From positions 1 to 37,270 of IMG/VR virus record IMGVR_UViG_3300006753_000021: 37,270 nucleotides of DNA. One strand, given 5' to 3'. Positions 1-8,743 of the stretch are shown one piece after another. The position numbers and the translations under genes were made by a program. A model generated the notes under the pieces. It was not told the origin of the DNA. It did no database searches and saw nothing but the letters and a program-made list of their open reading frames with translations. The stretch is from a virus. How positions within the stretch are numbered: position 1 is the stretch's first letter; each line of letters begins with the position of its first letter.

Positions 1-410
1 CTTAGTGAAGCCTTCCTGGATCAGGTTTGAACGTGTCTGCTCAGCAAAAGACACACCACGTAAGCGCTGGTCTTCTGTGGCGGCGCGTGTAATTTCATCC
101 AGCTGCTGCTGAGAGAAACCTTCCTGTATTAAAGCCGAGCGTGCCTGCTCGGTAAAGGCTACGCCCTGCAAGCGCTGCGATTCTATGGCAGCGCGCGTGA
201 CTTCGTCGAGGCGTTGCCTAGTTAAACCTTCCTGGACTAAGTTAGAACGTGTCTGCTCAGCAAAAGCTACGCCCTGCAGCCTCTCCTGCTCCTGCGCCGA
301 ACGAGTAAGCTCACTGATCTGCTGCTGCGACAGTCCCTCGCGCGCCAGGTTGGCACGTCCCGCCTCGGTAAGAGACAAACCCTCCAGCCTCTCCTGCTCC
401 TGCGCCGAAC
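1..410 (-). repeat. Degenerate 108-base coding repeats (36 residues)
   Basis: About four head-to-tail units of 36 residues lie inside the left-end protein, each with a core like LQGVAFAEQTRSNLVQEG followed by a TRQRLDEVTRAA-type segment. Copies differ by several substitutions, so they are old and under coding selection. The array reaches the window edge and may continue beyond it. Confidence 0.8.
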
Positions 411-1590
411 GGGTTTGTTCGCCCAGCGCTTCTCCGGCGTGCCGCTCTCCTGCCCTGGCGGCCCTGGAGGCTTCGGTAAGCTGATCGCCGGCACTTCCGA
501 ACATCCCCGCCTGGGACAGGGCAAGCTGCCCCTCCTGTCCCCGTATCGCTCTCTGCTCTCCAAGCAATGCCATAGCCTGAGAGAGGGCCCTGTCCTGCCT
601 CTCTCGTCCACGGGCGACAATATCCAGCTTAGCCCTTTCAAGGCCTTCAGTGAGCTTAGGGAGCGCCTCCAGCGGTTCTCCAGAACCTCTCAGCAGGTTC
701 AGGTTCTGGAGACGCTGGTATTCGGCTGCCTGTATCTCGGGGATCCGCGCCTCAAATTCCGACAACTCCCGCTGGGTGACGGCATCCAACCCTCCACCCT
801 CGGGACTCAACCGCCGCTGTAACGTCTCCTGCAGCAGCTGCATCAACGGAGACTCCTGCCGCTCGCCAATCACGCCAGGCTGAATATTGGCAGGTAGTGC
901 GGGGGCTGCTGGTGGCTGAGTAAGCGCCGGAGCCGGAGGGCTGACGGTCGGCGTCTGCGGCGATGGGGTCGGGGGTGGTGGTGCAGATGGAGGTGGTGCA
1001 AACGATGTCAAAGCCGGTGAAGCCGGACGGGGTGCCGCCTGCGGAGGGCTGACGGTCGGCGTCTGCGGCGATGGGGTCGGGGGTGGTGGTGCAGATGGAG
1101 GTGGTGCAAACGATGTCAAAGCCGGTGAAGCCGGACCCGGCGTCACGGGTGCAGGTGCAGGCGCAGGAGCCGATGCAGGACGCGTTAATGACGCGCGCTC
1201 AGCGCGAACGTCTGCGACGCCCTCTGTGATCTTGGGCGTCGTCTGCGTGTTCTGCCGGATTTGCTTGGCGATCTGCGACTGGCCGGGCCTGCCCTCCTGC
1301 GGTGCGCGCGTTTTCCCTTCGGAGGCTCCTGGGTCGAAGGCCTCGTCGTCACCAAACTGCCCACGCTCAAAACCGCCGATACCGGGGACTCCCGTATCCG
1401 ACACCCCTCCGCGGCGAGCCCCGCCATAGCGCGACCTCGGATCCAGGGTGGAGATCGGCTCTTTGCTGACCCTGTCGTCGGGGCGCTCACTACGGCGCTG
1501 CTCAGGTGTCTGGTTCGCCTTGCGCTGCGCTGGCGTCATAGTCTTAAGGCGCCGCGTTTTGCCCTTGAATCCTGTTGTCCGGATAGGCAT
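1..1590 (-). CDS. Repeat-rich virion protein, C-terminus cut by window edge
   Basis: An open frame runs from ATG at 1590 to the window edge without a stop (530 codons seen). The start follows an AAAGGGAAG ribosome site 11 bases after the stop of the propeller-like gene. Residues 1-130 are basic and polar (MPIRTTGFKGKTRR start). A Pro/Ala-rich stretch follows that contains a 36-residue unit twice, then a helical, Gln/Glu/Arg-rich part that ends in about four copies of another 36-residue unit (core LQGVAFAEQTRSNLVQEG). The composition suggests a long coiled-coil or fibrous protein. Its place after adaptor and tail genes suggests a tail-associated or ejected internal protein. No family was recognised, so the role is inferred from context. 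Confidence 0.75.
   Translation of the reverse strand, partial: MPIRTTGFKGKTRRLKTMTPAQRKANQTPEQRRSERPDDRVSKEPISTLDPRSRYGGARRGGVSDTGVPGIGGFERGQFGDDEAFDPGASEGKTRAPQEGRPGQSQIAKQIRQNTQTTPKITEGVADVRAERASLTRPASAPAPAPAPVTPGPASPALTSFAPPPSAPPPPTPSPQTPTVSPPQAAPRPASPALTSFAPPPSAPPPPTPSPQTPTVSPPAPALTQPPAAPALPANIQPGVIGERQESPLMQLLQETLQRRLSPEGGGLDAVTQRELSEFEARIPEIQAAEYQRLQNLNLLRGSGEPLEALPKLTEGLERAKLDIVARGRERQDRALSQAMALLGEQRAIRGQEGQLALSQAGMFGSAGDQLTEASRAARAGERHAGEALGEQTRSAQEQERLEGLSLTEAGRANLAREGLSQQQISELTRSAQEQERLQGVAFAEQTRSNLVQEGLTRQRLDEVTRAAIESQRLQGVAFTEQARSALIQEGFSQQQLDEITRAATEDQRLRGVSFAEQTRSNLIQEGFTK
934..1136 (-). repeat. Near-perfect 108-base tandem repeat in Pro-rich linker
   Basis: Bases 934-1028 recur at 1042-1136, about 95 identical bases with a period of 108. 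They encode a Pro/Ser/Ala-rich segment (ASPALTSFAPPPSAPPPP core) in the left-end protein. Identity at every position implies a recent duplication. Copy number probably varies between related phages. Confidence 0.9.
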
Positions 1591-1601
1591 CGTTCTTCCC
1601 T

Positions 1602-3131
1602 TTAGGTTTGCGGCTGGCGTATCCTGCCCAGGGGATTGTATATCTGCACCAAGCTGCGAATAACGAAAGGCTGGTCGGCCTCACTGTTGCGCATGCGCAC
1701 CTGCGAGTTAGGATCGTAGCCCAGCAGGCGAAGGTCCATAGTCGACGTGACGTTGTTGCCGGCGATCTTGCTATGCCCTACCATAAAGTCTACACCAACA
1801 GCGTCGTAGCTGCCGGTCTGTGCGAACGACTGCGCATTGGATCCTATCGACTCGGTACTCTGCGTCATCTGCACATCCCACTGTCCCTTTACCTCGTAGG
1901 AGATGCGCGTATGAAGCCACCGGTTTTTTACGTCCGGACCCTGAGGTGCTACCGCCGACGTGTCAAACCACCCGTCATATTTGTTTTCCGTTGTCCCGTC
2001 GTCGTCGTTGTTGTTGGTCTCGTGTTTGTAGAGGAACCCATCGCTGTATCCACCCATCTGCGGAACATCGTCTATCAGCGCTCCGCAGTTACGTTCCAGG
2101 ATCGTCAGGTTCCTGTAAGGCGGATAGAAGATATCCCGTAGATAGTCGTAGACGACAATGCAGTTGTTGTTGGTCTGCGACGATCCATAGGGCAGCACAA
2201 ACCATACACAGTTTTTGTTCGGATAGACTATGGCGAACGACTGCTTCAGACGGTCCTTGTTGACATTATCCCAAAAGCGGGCGCCATCCAGCCGGTAGGA
2301 AAACTTCCGGGACTCGGACCCGTCGAACCGATACAGCCCATCGCGCGTAGGAAACAGTTGCATCGTCCCACCGTTGGGCGAGGGGACGATGGCTATCGCC
2401 CTGCCGGAGATCGATCCCTTTGTCGCTCGGTCATAGGGAGAATAGGGGGTGTCGCTGATCTGCGTCGGCGTCAGGATCCGTATCAGGTTCTTGCCGTGCA
2501 GAGCGAGCGCTTCGGCGCCGAGTGCAGCGATGCCCGTCACATCCGTAAATGTCGAGAAGATATCATCAGCAGCCCACGTCTCGATATCGGCAAGGCTGCT
2601 GTAGTTAGTCTGCGAGACCGCCACGCTGTTATTGCCGGCCCATACACGTCCATCCCACCACGCCCAGTGCTTCGCCCACGTAAAGCGGCCGTCGACGTCC
2701 AGCGCAGCGATGTTGCCGCTCGCCGCCCACTTGATCATAACATCTCCGCTGACGCCGTTGTTGCCTACCAGCGCTCCATCAGCATCAGCGAACTCCCAGG
2801 TGTTGTCATCGCCGGCGGTTATCGTGTTGCCGTCCGTCCTGTCAAGGGGAGTGCCGTCAGGCTCCTCGTAGAACTTGTTGCCAGCCACCGCAAAGGTTTT
2901 CTCCGATGATGCCGAAAACACCTGCTGCCCTACAGCCGTCAGCGTAGCATCGCTGTTGAGCGACGTGTTCTGAACGTCACTGCCCGGGCGCTTTATCGCC
3001 TCACCGCCCAGGCCTATCTCGACATTTTCCCCGTCATACATCTCATCCAGGCCGCACGACTCCGGCGTTACTGCGAAGTTAACCCCCCTATGCCAGGGTC
3101 CGGCGGGGTGCGGCAGCCCTTCTACAGCCAT
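1602..3131 (-). CDS. Propeller-like tail/head-completion protein (P22 gp10-like position)
   Basis: This 509-aa protein starts at ATG 3131 after an AGGAG site. It is rich in Asn, Asp, aromatic and small residues, with repeated short beta-type segments (GLYRFDGSE, CVWFVLPYG, NCIVVYDYLRD) like those in beta-propeller or P22 gp10-type tail stabilisation proteins. It begins 11 bases after the adaptor-like gene. In P22-type genomes the adaptor gp4 is followed by gp10, which supports the call. No signal peptide or membrane segment is seen. The structural role is inferred; the match to gp10 rests on gene order and general sequence character only. Confidence 0.6.
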   Translation of the reverse strand: MAVEGLPHPAGPWHRGVNFAVTPESCGLDEMYDGENVEIGLGGEAIKRPGSDVQNTSLNSDATLTAVGQQVFSASSEKTFAVAGNKFYEEPDGTPLDRTDGNTITAGDDNTWEFADADGALVGNNGVSGDVMIKWAASGNIAALDVDGRFTWAKHWAWWDGRVWAGNNSVAVSQTNYSSLADIETWAADDIFSTFTDVTGIAALGAEALALHGKNLIRILTPTQISDTPYSPYDRATKGSISGRAIAIVPSPNGGTMQLFPTRDGLYRFDGSESRKFSYRLDGARFWDNVNKDRLKQSFAIVYPNKNCVWFVLPYGSSQTNNNCIVVYDYLRDIFYPPYRNLTILERNCGALIDDVPQMGGYSDGFLYKHETNNNDDDGTTENKYDGWFDTSAVAPQGPDVKNRWLHTRISYEVKGQWDVQMTQSTESIGSNAQSFAQTGSYDAVGVDFMVGHSKIAGNNVTSTMDLRLLGYDPNSQVRMRNSEADQPFVIRSLVQIYNPLGRIRQPQT

Positions 3132-3142
3132 AGCTCAAACTC

Positions 3143-3853
3143 CTAGAGGCTAAGTGACAATACCTTGAAGTCGATGCCCGTCTCGAACTCTTCAGAGCGG
3201 GAGAGAGAGACTTTGTCGGGGATGGCGATACTACCATCAAGCATTTCGGCCTTTATGATCTGATCTTCATACAGTTGCTTGTCCGATATCTGTCCCTGGG
3301 CGTCTCCCTCTTCGCCTTTCATAAATGCGCTTACCCACAGAGTCATTGCGTTCTGCACCCAGTCGGGATAGGTCAGGTCCAGGTCGGTGCCGTCATCGGT
3401 GGCGTCGTCGGCAAGCTCGGAAGCCTTGGAAATATACCGGTAGGATATTGTCTCCGACGAGGTGTCAGGGGTGTCTATCAGGTCGACCTCCCAGTATCCT
3501 GTCGAGGAGTTGATGCCACGGTATACGACAATGCGCGAGCCACCGGTCATATCTTCGTCGGGATCCGCGGGGTCCGTCTCGGCATAATCCCTGACGATCA
3601 TCATCGCGTCGTCGGTAGTATGCCTCCACGAGTTACGCAGGGGACGCAGCACATCCGCTGCCAGCGAATAGGTCCGCACCGTAGCCGTTGTGGTGATCGT
3701 CCCATCCTTAAAGCGAAAGCGCCACTCCCGCCGGTTGACGAGATCCTTCAGCCCCATGTTCAGTTGGTCTCGTGCTGCGGTCGTGTAGCTTGGCACATCG
3801 GTGGGCAGGCCTGCCCTGCGCAAACCCATCGTCAAAATTTTGGTCCCAGTCAT
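3143..3853 (-). CDS. Head-tail adaptor-like protein
   Basis: A 236-aa protein. Its N-terminus (LTMGLRRAGLPTD, then DQLNMGLKDLVNRREW) has the usual layout of podovirus adaptor proteins of the P22 gp4 type: a first helix with a Gly-Leu turn, then a helix rich in Leu/Asn that ends in Trp. A beta-rich middle and a helical tail follow. Adaptors bind the portal ring after packaging and form the upper tail. It sits between a 253-aa unknown protein (18 bases upstream) and the propeller-like gene (11 bases downstream). The ribosome site is weak. Confidence rests on layout plus neighbours. Confidence 0.6.
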   Translation of the reverse strand: MTGTKILTMGLRRAGLPTDVPSYTTAARDQLNMGLKDLVNRREWRFRFKDGTITTTATVRTYSLAADVLRPLRNSWRHTTDDAMMIVRDYAETDPADPDEDMTGGSRIVVYRGINSSTGYWEVDLIDTPDTSSETISYRYISKASELADDATDDGTDLDLTYPDWVQNAMTLWVSAFMKGEEGDAQGQISDKQLYEDQIIKAEMLDGSIAIPDKVSLSRSEEFETGIDFKVLSLSL

Positions 3854-3871
3854 CGGCTATGTCTCGCTCGG

Positions 3872-4633
3872 TTATGCCTGCTCACCAACCTTGAAGGACT
3901 CTATCTGCGGGAGGGCACTGCCCGTCGTCACCGGGATCTTCGGTATGTTGTCAACGATCGATGCCAGGTTGCCTCCAGCATTTACCACCGACTCCACCTG
4001 CCGAACCGCTTTGCCTGCCGGCGAGAGGGCGTCGGCTGCGGCAAGCTCGTCAATCTTCCGCTCGCCGATCGTCGTCTGCCTGTTGAACCATCGGTCGATA
4101 TAGATCCTGGAGTGCCGCGCCTCCGTCTCTCCCAGTGCCTGCAGCAGTGTCTGCGCCTCCTCCGGTTCTTTGGCGTTGGGTATGATTTTCCTCTCTTCAT
4201 CGATGGGCTCGAATCTCGCGATAAACTCCACGCCCCTGACGGAGACCACATAGCCATAGCCCTCCAGCGCCTTGATCACCTCGCTATGCTCTTCAACATC
4301 GCGAATGGCAACATACTCGGGCACCGAGGGAATAAAATCCTCGCCGTGGCTTGCCGGGCCTGCCGTCGTCGCTACGATCGACACCTGCTCCTGCGTCTGC
4401 AGCAACGGGTTCTGTCCAATGTTGACATAGTCGGCATTCGTCCGCCGTGCCGGAGCCCTCTCCTGCCTTTTCTCCAGGGCGGAATCTACAGCCTTGCCGA
4501 CGATGCTCTCTAGCTGCGATACCGTCAGTTCGATCTTATTCTCTTCAGGCGTAGGCTCTTCAGATGCAACCTCTTCTACATTCGCTTCAGGCGCCGGCGA
4601 CTTTCCTGCGCCCTTCTGCCGGGTCGTTGCCAT
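3872..4633 (-). CDS. Conserved-looking virion-region protein, unknown
   Basis: A 253-aa protein. The start was set at ATG 4633 because an AAAGGAG site lies 7 bases upstream; a longer reading frame exists but would overlap the sulfotransferase-like gene more. The first 60 residues are acidic and low-complexity (EEVASEEPTPEENK). A compact domain follows with a beta-strand pair (YGYVVSVRGVEFIARFEP) and a helical C-terminus. The gene overlaps the preceding sulfotransferase-like gene by 47 bases. No family was recognised; it could be a minor structural or assembly protein by position. Confidence 0.6.
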   Translation of the reverse strand: MATTRQKGAGKSPAPEANVEEVASEEPTPEENKIELTVSQLESIVGKAVDSALEKRQERAPARRTNADYVNIGQNPLLQTQEQVSIVATTAGPASHGEDFIPSVPEYVAIRDVEEHSEVIKALEGYGYVVSVRGVEFIARFEPIDEERKIIPNAKEPEEAQTLLQALGETEARHSRIYIDRWFNRQTTIGERKIDELAAADALSPAGKAVRQVESVVNAGGNLASIVDNIPKIPVTTGSALPQIESFKVGEQA

Positions 4634-5156
4634 CGGTGTTCTCCTTTGTGTTTGGGCTTCGCACCCCGAAGCCTTTGAACGTAAACCACTCCACCGCGAT
4701 CTTCTCGCGCGCTTCATCGTCCAACCAGACCTCGATCGTCGGTATATGACAGGTCGCCGAGGTCAGCGTGTTCTCGTGCATCATCACGCACCACCGAGCA
4801 TCCTCTGCGTTGAGATGGTGGGACTTGATCAGTGACTCTATCTGTTCTTCCGCCGCCCTCCGACACCAGAGGCCCACCAGAGGCCTCTTGCCGGCGCTGC
4901 GCATCCAAACCGGCCAGGCCGTCGACAGGTAGGTGTTCTGCACAATGTAAGGGCTCTCGTCGCCGACCATCCATTTCTCCAGAGGACCGTAGCGCACGAA
5001 AGGACATAACCCCGGGGCGGTCTCCTTCAGCCGGTGGTGCTTGAGGATCCTCTCGTCAAGCTTCGGCGTCTCTTTACGCAGCGGCATACCTGCCTCCCTG
5101 AGGTGGCGAGCCATAGCTGAGGTGCCACTGCGAAACCCAAAGATCAGACCGATCAC
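4587..5156 (-). CDS. Small sulfotransferase-like P-loop protein
   Basis: A 189-aa protein that begins with GTG at 5156 as part of a GTGA overlap with the stop of the Pro/Gly-rich gene. Residues 1-20 (MIGLIFGFRSGTSAMARHLR) match the PAPS-binding loop of sulfotransferases (GxPRSGTS type) and the helix after it. The protein is shorter than usual sulfotransferases (about 250-300 aa) and the second PAPS-binding motif is not clear, so it may be a reduced or divergent member. A full sulfotransferase domain also occurs in the fusion gene at 10077-12416, so this phage encodes two. The likely role is transfer of sulfate to a phage or host glycan. The family call is fairly firm; the substrate is unknown. 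Confidence 0.6.
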   Translation of the reverse strand: MIGLIFGFRSGTSAMARHLREAGMPLRKETPKLDERILKHHRLKETAPGLCPFVRYGPLEKWMVGDESPYIVQNTYLSTAWPVWMRSAGKRPLVGLWCRRAAEEQIESLIKSHHLNAEDARWCVMMHENTLTSATCHIPTIEVWLDDEAREKIAVEWFTFKGFGVRSPNTKENTDGNDPAEGRRKVAGA

Positions 5157-5788
5157 CTGGCAAGCCCCAGCAGCTTCGCCATGTCCGCCGACCTGTTAGC
5201 GTTCTTCGCCTGGGTGCGTTGCTCCATCGCCCTGCCCTCATCCAGGTTGCGGCGCGCTGCCGTCCCCGCTCCCTTTAAGACGTCGCCGATGTTAAATCCT
5301 CCCAGCGCTTCCAGGTTGGAAGACCGCCCGGCTCCGAGCGGGGGGCTGGCCGGAGGTGCTCCTCCACCAAGGGGTGGTAAGCCTCCAGGAGGTCCGGCCG
5401 GAGGTGCTCCAACCTTAAACTCGGGAGGCAACAAACCTCGCTCATCAGGCAGCACGCCAGCGGTGTAAGCCTTGCGGTAGTCGTACATCACCGGCGGCAT
5501 ATCCGGATCGGGGTTCAGGCCCAGACCCTGGGCGATCTGCGCATACCACTTCTGGAATGACTGCTCCTGCTCCGGAGGCAGCACCGTCGGCGGCGCCTGC
5601 TCTGGAGGGGGAGCGCCCAGGCCTGGAGGCGGTCCTGGAGGCGGTCCCGCCAAAGGACCCGGTGGAGGTGCTGCCGGCCCAGGAGGTGCTAGCCCTGGCG
5701 GAGACGCTGCCGCTCCCGGGGGGCCTGGTCCCGCTGGCTGCGGAGGAGGAACTCCCCTCCCTATCCGCTTGATAAACTCATTGGGCAT
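5153..5788 (-). CDS. Pro/Gly/Ala-rich low-complexity protein
   Basis: A 211-aa protein from ATG 5788 behind an AAAGGCGG site. Residues 11-75 are almost only Pro, Gly and Ala. A folded-looking middle (residues 76-120, with SFQKWYAQIAQGLGLNPD) is followed by a second Pro/Gly stretch and a basic helical C-terminus (ARRNLDEGRAMEQRTQ). The stop overlaps the GTG start of the sulfotransferase-like gene, so the two are probably translationally coupled. Such linkers occur in virion proteins that span a distance or are ejected. Function unknown. Confidence 0.6.
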   Translation of the reverse strand: MPNEFIKRIGRGVPPPQPAGPGPPGAAASPPGLAPPGPAAPPPGPLAGPPPGPPPGLGAPPPEQAPPTVLPPEQEQSFQKWYAQIAQGLGLNPDPDMPPVMYDYRKAYTAGVLPDERGLLPPEFKVGAPPAGPPGGLPPLGGGAPPASPPLGAGRSSNLEALGGFNIGDVLKGAGTAARRNLDEGRAMEQRTQAKNANRSADMAKLLGLAR

Positions 5789-5803
5789 GTCTTGCCGCCT
5801 TTC

Positions 5804-8455
5804 CTATTGCTGTAGTCCGCGTCCGAGTGTCCGCAGAAACTCAAACTGTTTAGGTAGCTGCGGGGGAGACTTCACCCTCTTCACCATCTCTTCAAGGTTC
5901 TCAAAACCAGGCCTGCCCGCCTGGAGCTTTCGCTGTTGCTCCTGGTAGGCTTTCATCAGCGCCTCGTTCACCGGGTAGGATGGTTGACCCGACACCCCTC
6001 GAGGGTCTATAGTGAAGGGGTAGGGCTTCGCACCCGCCAGGCCCTCCGGCGATGGGCCACTGGAAAGATCCCGAAACTCTACGAACGGTTTCGAGAGGTC
6101 GTGCTGTTTAAGGGCTGCCAGTGATTCTTGCGCCCATTCTTTCATCTCTCTGATCTCGCCACTACCAGAGCCCACCGATCCACCAGTAGCAGAACGGGGT
6201 CCATAGGTCTTATCCAGCGCCCAGAAGAACGCCTGGGTCTCTCCCGGGGCGAGAGCGACGCCGTGCTTCTCGCTGATGTCTTTTGCAACCCGGCCGGTCA
6301 TATATTGTGCTACTCGGTAAGATTGGTCCATCTCGATCTTTGTCTGCACGCGCAAGCCCGTCTCAGGCGATACGCCTCCGATAGAAGCTCCAGATCCAGT
6401 GAACGAGGGCGCCGGCTTATTCGGCGGCGACGGGAACAGGGCCCCCAGGGCCTCTTTGCTTAACGTCTTTTTTTCTTCCGCTGTCGGCTTGCTCAATATC
6501 TTTTTTATCTCACCTGGTTTCTTCAGGCCTGGCTCCGCGATCCTCTTTGACATTGCGCTTGCATAGGCCCGGTTCGCTTTTCTCGTCTCCTTGTCCGTAA
6601 CTCCCTCGTTTAAGATGTCTGCTATATCCTTTACTTTCGTTTTCTCGCTCATCAGTTTGCTTACATCTGCGGTTCGCTGTTTTTTTGCCGCGTGTATTCT
6701 GGTCTTTTCCGCAAACTCCTCCATCACATGCCTGGGAGGTTCTCCATACCACGAGGCCATCATGACGTCGTTGGTGGTGCCAGGAAAGTGACTTCCTCCA
6801 AGGAAGCTGTTGAGCGTAAAGGTCTTCGTCTTCAGGTCGCCGCGCATCATGCCATCTTCATAAAACGCCGCCAACTTATCGGCGATTTCGCGCTGGGTCA
6901 TCATCGACACATTTTCTGTCTCACCAACCACCGGCACCCCTTTCCACTTTTTCGACCCCCGGGATCTAAGGAAGGTGTCGAGAAACAGGTCCCTGAACTC
7001 TTCCCTGTTATACTGCGCCGGCGAGGGCAGAGAAGCAAAATAGTCCCGGGCTACTCGCATCGCCTCAAACGCATCGCGTGGATTGACCTTGGCGGCTTTC
7101 TGTGGCGAGAGTATAGCGAACGCAGCATCGAACTCCGGAAGGTTGTGCTTTCCTATACCCTCGACCGGATCCTTCAGCCAATCTATAAGTTGATCATACC
7201 ACTGAAAGGATTCAGGCCACCGACGTATGCCCTCTTCAGTGATGGCGATCATCTCGTCGGTATTGACGTGACGAAGCATTCTCTCGGCTTGGGCGTTTAA
7301 GCCGATACCTTCGGCTGCCAGCATCGGCTTGAGTGCATCTGCCAGTTCATCGCCTGTAGGATTCCGCCCCAGCCTCTGTTTGTAGGTGTCATATACGACA
7401 GCCATCGCATCTTCCATAATGCCATGAGGGATCTGCACGTCGGTTTTCCCTGGAGGCATAAACCTCTCATACCCTTCCGTCGTCACAAAGGGGAACCTGT
7501 AATAAGAAACATCCTGCAGCGGTTCGCCCTCCTTCACGAGTGCTTGCGCCGTTTTGAGCGGCGCCGGTCCGGCAAGCTCTTGCTCGATCCTGCCGACAGG
7601 GCCTTGTGGCGTTGCTTTAGACAGGCCCTCGATCTCTTGCGTCCGTCGCTTTATGCGGTCCTCGTAGACCTTTATACCGTCCTTCTGTAATGTCCGCGCG
7701 AGCATTTCTCCTTCGGACTCCGCAGCCTCCCGTATGAGGCTGGCCGGCGCCAAACCCTTGTGTATTTTCGACGCCTTCTTCTTCAGTTCCTTCGACCCTG
7801 TCTCTATCGCCTCCCGCACGCCCTGCTGCTTAACATTCTCGGTGACCTTCTTCAGATGTTTAATAACCCCTCGCAGGAAGTCCGGCGAAGCCATTGCCGT
7901 TGACAGCAGCGGAGCAGCCCCCTTCTCTATTAGGGCTTCTAGCAAAAAGCTCGCAGGGTTAGTTCGAAACTCGCTGCGCATCATCCCGGGGATTTGTCCA
8001 GCCACGCCTTTCAGTGCCTCACGCCCTTCCGGCGTCGTCGCCAGTGTTCCGACATCCATCGCCGTTCCGGCGGCTTCCTTTATTTTCTCTCCGAGCATCG
8101 ATAGGTTTTCGCCCGGCGGCCGGCTTACGGTTGCCGCCAGACCCTCTACGCCACGGGTAGCCATTTTGCCAAGAGAGGGCAAAAGATTCTCCAACGCTGT
8201 GGCAACATCTCCAGAACTCGTTCCGAGGAGTTCGAGAAACCGTCGCCCTTTAGGAGTAATCAGCCCCGCCGCTTCTCGTCGCCGCCTTTCTTCCTCGTCG
8301 ATGGCGTCTTGTGTTATCGGCAGCGCGCCTAATATACTGCGAGCACTCTCCGGAGGTGGTGCGATAGGCTTCGCTGGGGGCAAAGGCGGCGATAGAATAT
8401 CCAGCAGGGTAGGCTGCTGCGCCTGTCGTCGTTTCTCGAAGATAGTCTGCGCCAT
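5804..8455 (-). CDS. Large helical virion/ejection-type protein, 883 aa
   Basis: The largest gene of the window. The ATG at 8455 directly follows the TAG of the 95-aa gene. The N-terminal 260 residues are Pro-rich then helical and amphipathic (ESARSILGALPIT, KMATRGVEGLAATV). Residues about 270-520 look like a compact enzyme-like domain with conserved-looking FDAAFAILSPQKAAKVNP and FQWYDQLIDWL segments. The C-terminal third is Lys-rich, then Pro/Gly-rich. Size, helical content and place near the tail genes fit an internal protein ejected with the DNA, possibly carrying an enzymatic domain, but no catalytic motif can be named. A short part (8221-8249) recurs at 18677-18705. Confidence 0.6.
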   Translation of the reverse strand: MAQTIFEKRRQAQQPTLLDILSPPLPPAKPIAPPPESARSILGALPITQDAIDEEERRRREAAGLITPKGRRFLELLGTSSGDVATALENLLPSLGKMATRGVEGLAATVSRPPGENLSMLGEKIKEAAGTAMDVGTLATTPEGREALKGVAGQIPGMMRSEFRTNPASFLLEALIEKGAAPLLSTAMASPDFLRGVIKHLKKVTENVKQQGVREAIETGSKELKKKASKIHKGLAPASLIREAAESEGEMLARTLQKDGIKVYEDRIKRRTQEIEGLSKATPQGPVGRIEQELAGPAPLKTAQALVKEGEPLQDVSYYRFPFVTTEGYERFMPPGKTDVQIPHGIMEDAMAVVYDTYKQRLGRNPTGDELADALKPMLAAEGIGLNAQAERMLRHVNTDEMIAITEEGIRRWPESFQWYDQLIDWLKDPVEGIGKHNLPEFDAAFAILSPQKAAKVNPRDAFEAMRVARDYFASLPSPAQYNREEFRDLFLDTFLRSRGSKKWKGVPVVGETENVSMMTQREIADKLAAFYEDGMMRGDLKTKTFTLNSFLGGSHFPGTTNDVMMASWYGEPPRHVMEEFAEKTRIHAAKKQRTADVSKLMSEKTKVKDIADILNEGVTDKETRKANRAYASAMSKRIAEPGLKKPGEIKKILSKPTAEEKKTLSKEALGALFPSPPNKPAPSFTGSGASIGGVSPETGLRVQTKIEMDQSYRVAQYMTGRVAKDISEKHGVALAPGETQAFFWALDKTYGPRSATGGSVGSGSGEIREMKEWAQESLAALKQHDLSKPFVEFRDLSSGPSPEGLAGAKPYPFTIDPRGVSGQPSYPVNEALMKAYQEQQRKLQAGRPGFENLEEMVKRVKSPPQLPKQFEFLRTLGRGLQQ

Positions 8456-8743
8456 CTACCCTATCCCCCCGTAAACCTTCGGTCCTTCGGCATAGTCACT
8501 GTCCTGGAACTTGTCGATCGCTCGCTTTACCCCTGCGATGCTCGGCATCGTCGGTGTCTCGATGTCGTGACCCGGCAGGCGACGGCTGTTCTTCATCACG
8601 CCCTTGAATGTCGGCAAATCCACGCGCGCCTCCGGACCGCCGGCGATGCGCCGTATCTCCCACCCTCGATACATGACGACGGCAAGGGTCGCGTGCCCTT
8701 TGATGGTCGGGTATGCACCGAACTCTTTGATCTTCTTGTTCAC
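8456..8743 (-). CDS. Small protein of 95 aa, unknown
   Basis: Begins with GTG 8743 in a GTGA overlap with the stop of the glycosyltransferase, and its TAG abuts the ATG of the 883-aa gene. Sequence features are a Lys-rich start (VNKKIKEFGAYPTIKGHATL), a beta-rich middle (AVVMYRGWEIRRIAGG) and an acidic C-terminus. A longer upstream frame would lie inside the glycosyltransferase and lacks a ribosome site. The tight coupling on both sides argues that it is a real gene. Function unknown. Confidence 0.55.
   Translation of the reverse strand: MNKKIKEFGAYPTIKGHATLAVVMYRGWEIRRIAGGPEARVDLPTFKGVMKNSRRLPGHDIETPTMPSIAGVKRAIDKFQDSDYAEGPKVYGGIG

Noticed and set aside
1-410. CRISPR-like array because of regular repeats
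   Set aside because: The repeats are coding, degenerate and contiguous with no spacers, in an open frame.
1608-2909. Long plus-strand frames opposite the propeller-like gene
   Set aside because: They are shadows of the minus-strand gene: odd composition rich in Arg, His and Cys, no ribosome sites, and fully overlapped by a well-supported gene.
3275-4513. A 412-codon plus-strand frame
   Set aside because: It lies across two minus-strand genes with good starts and stops and its product is low-quality, Arg/His-rich sequence without motifs.
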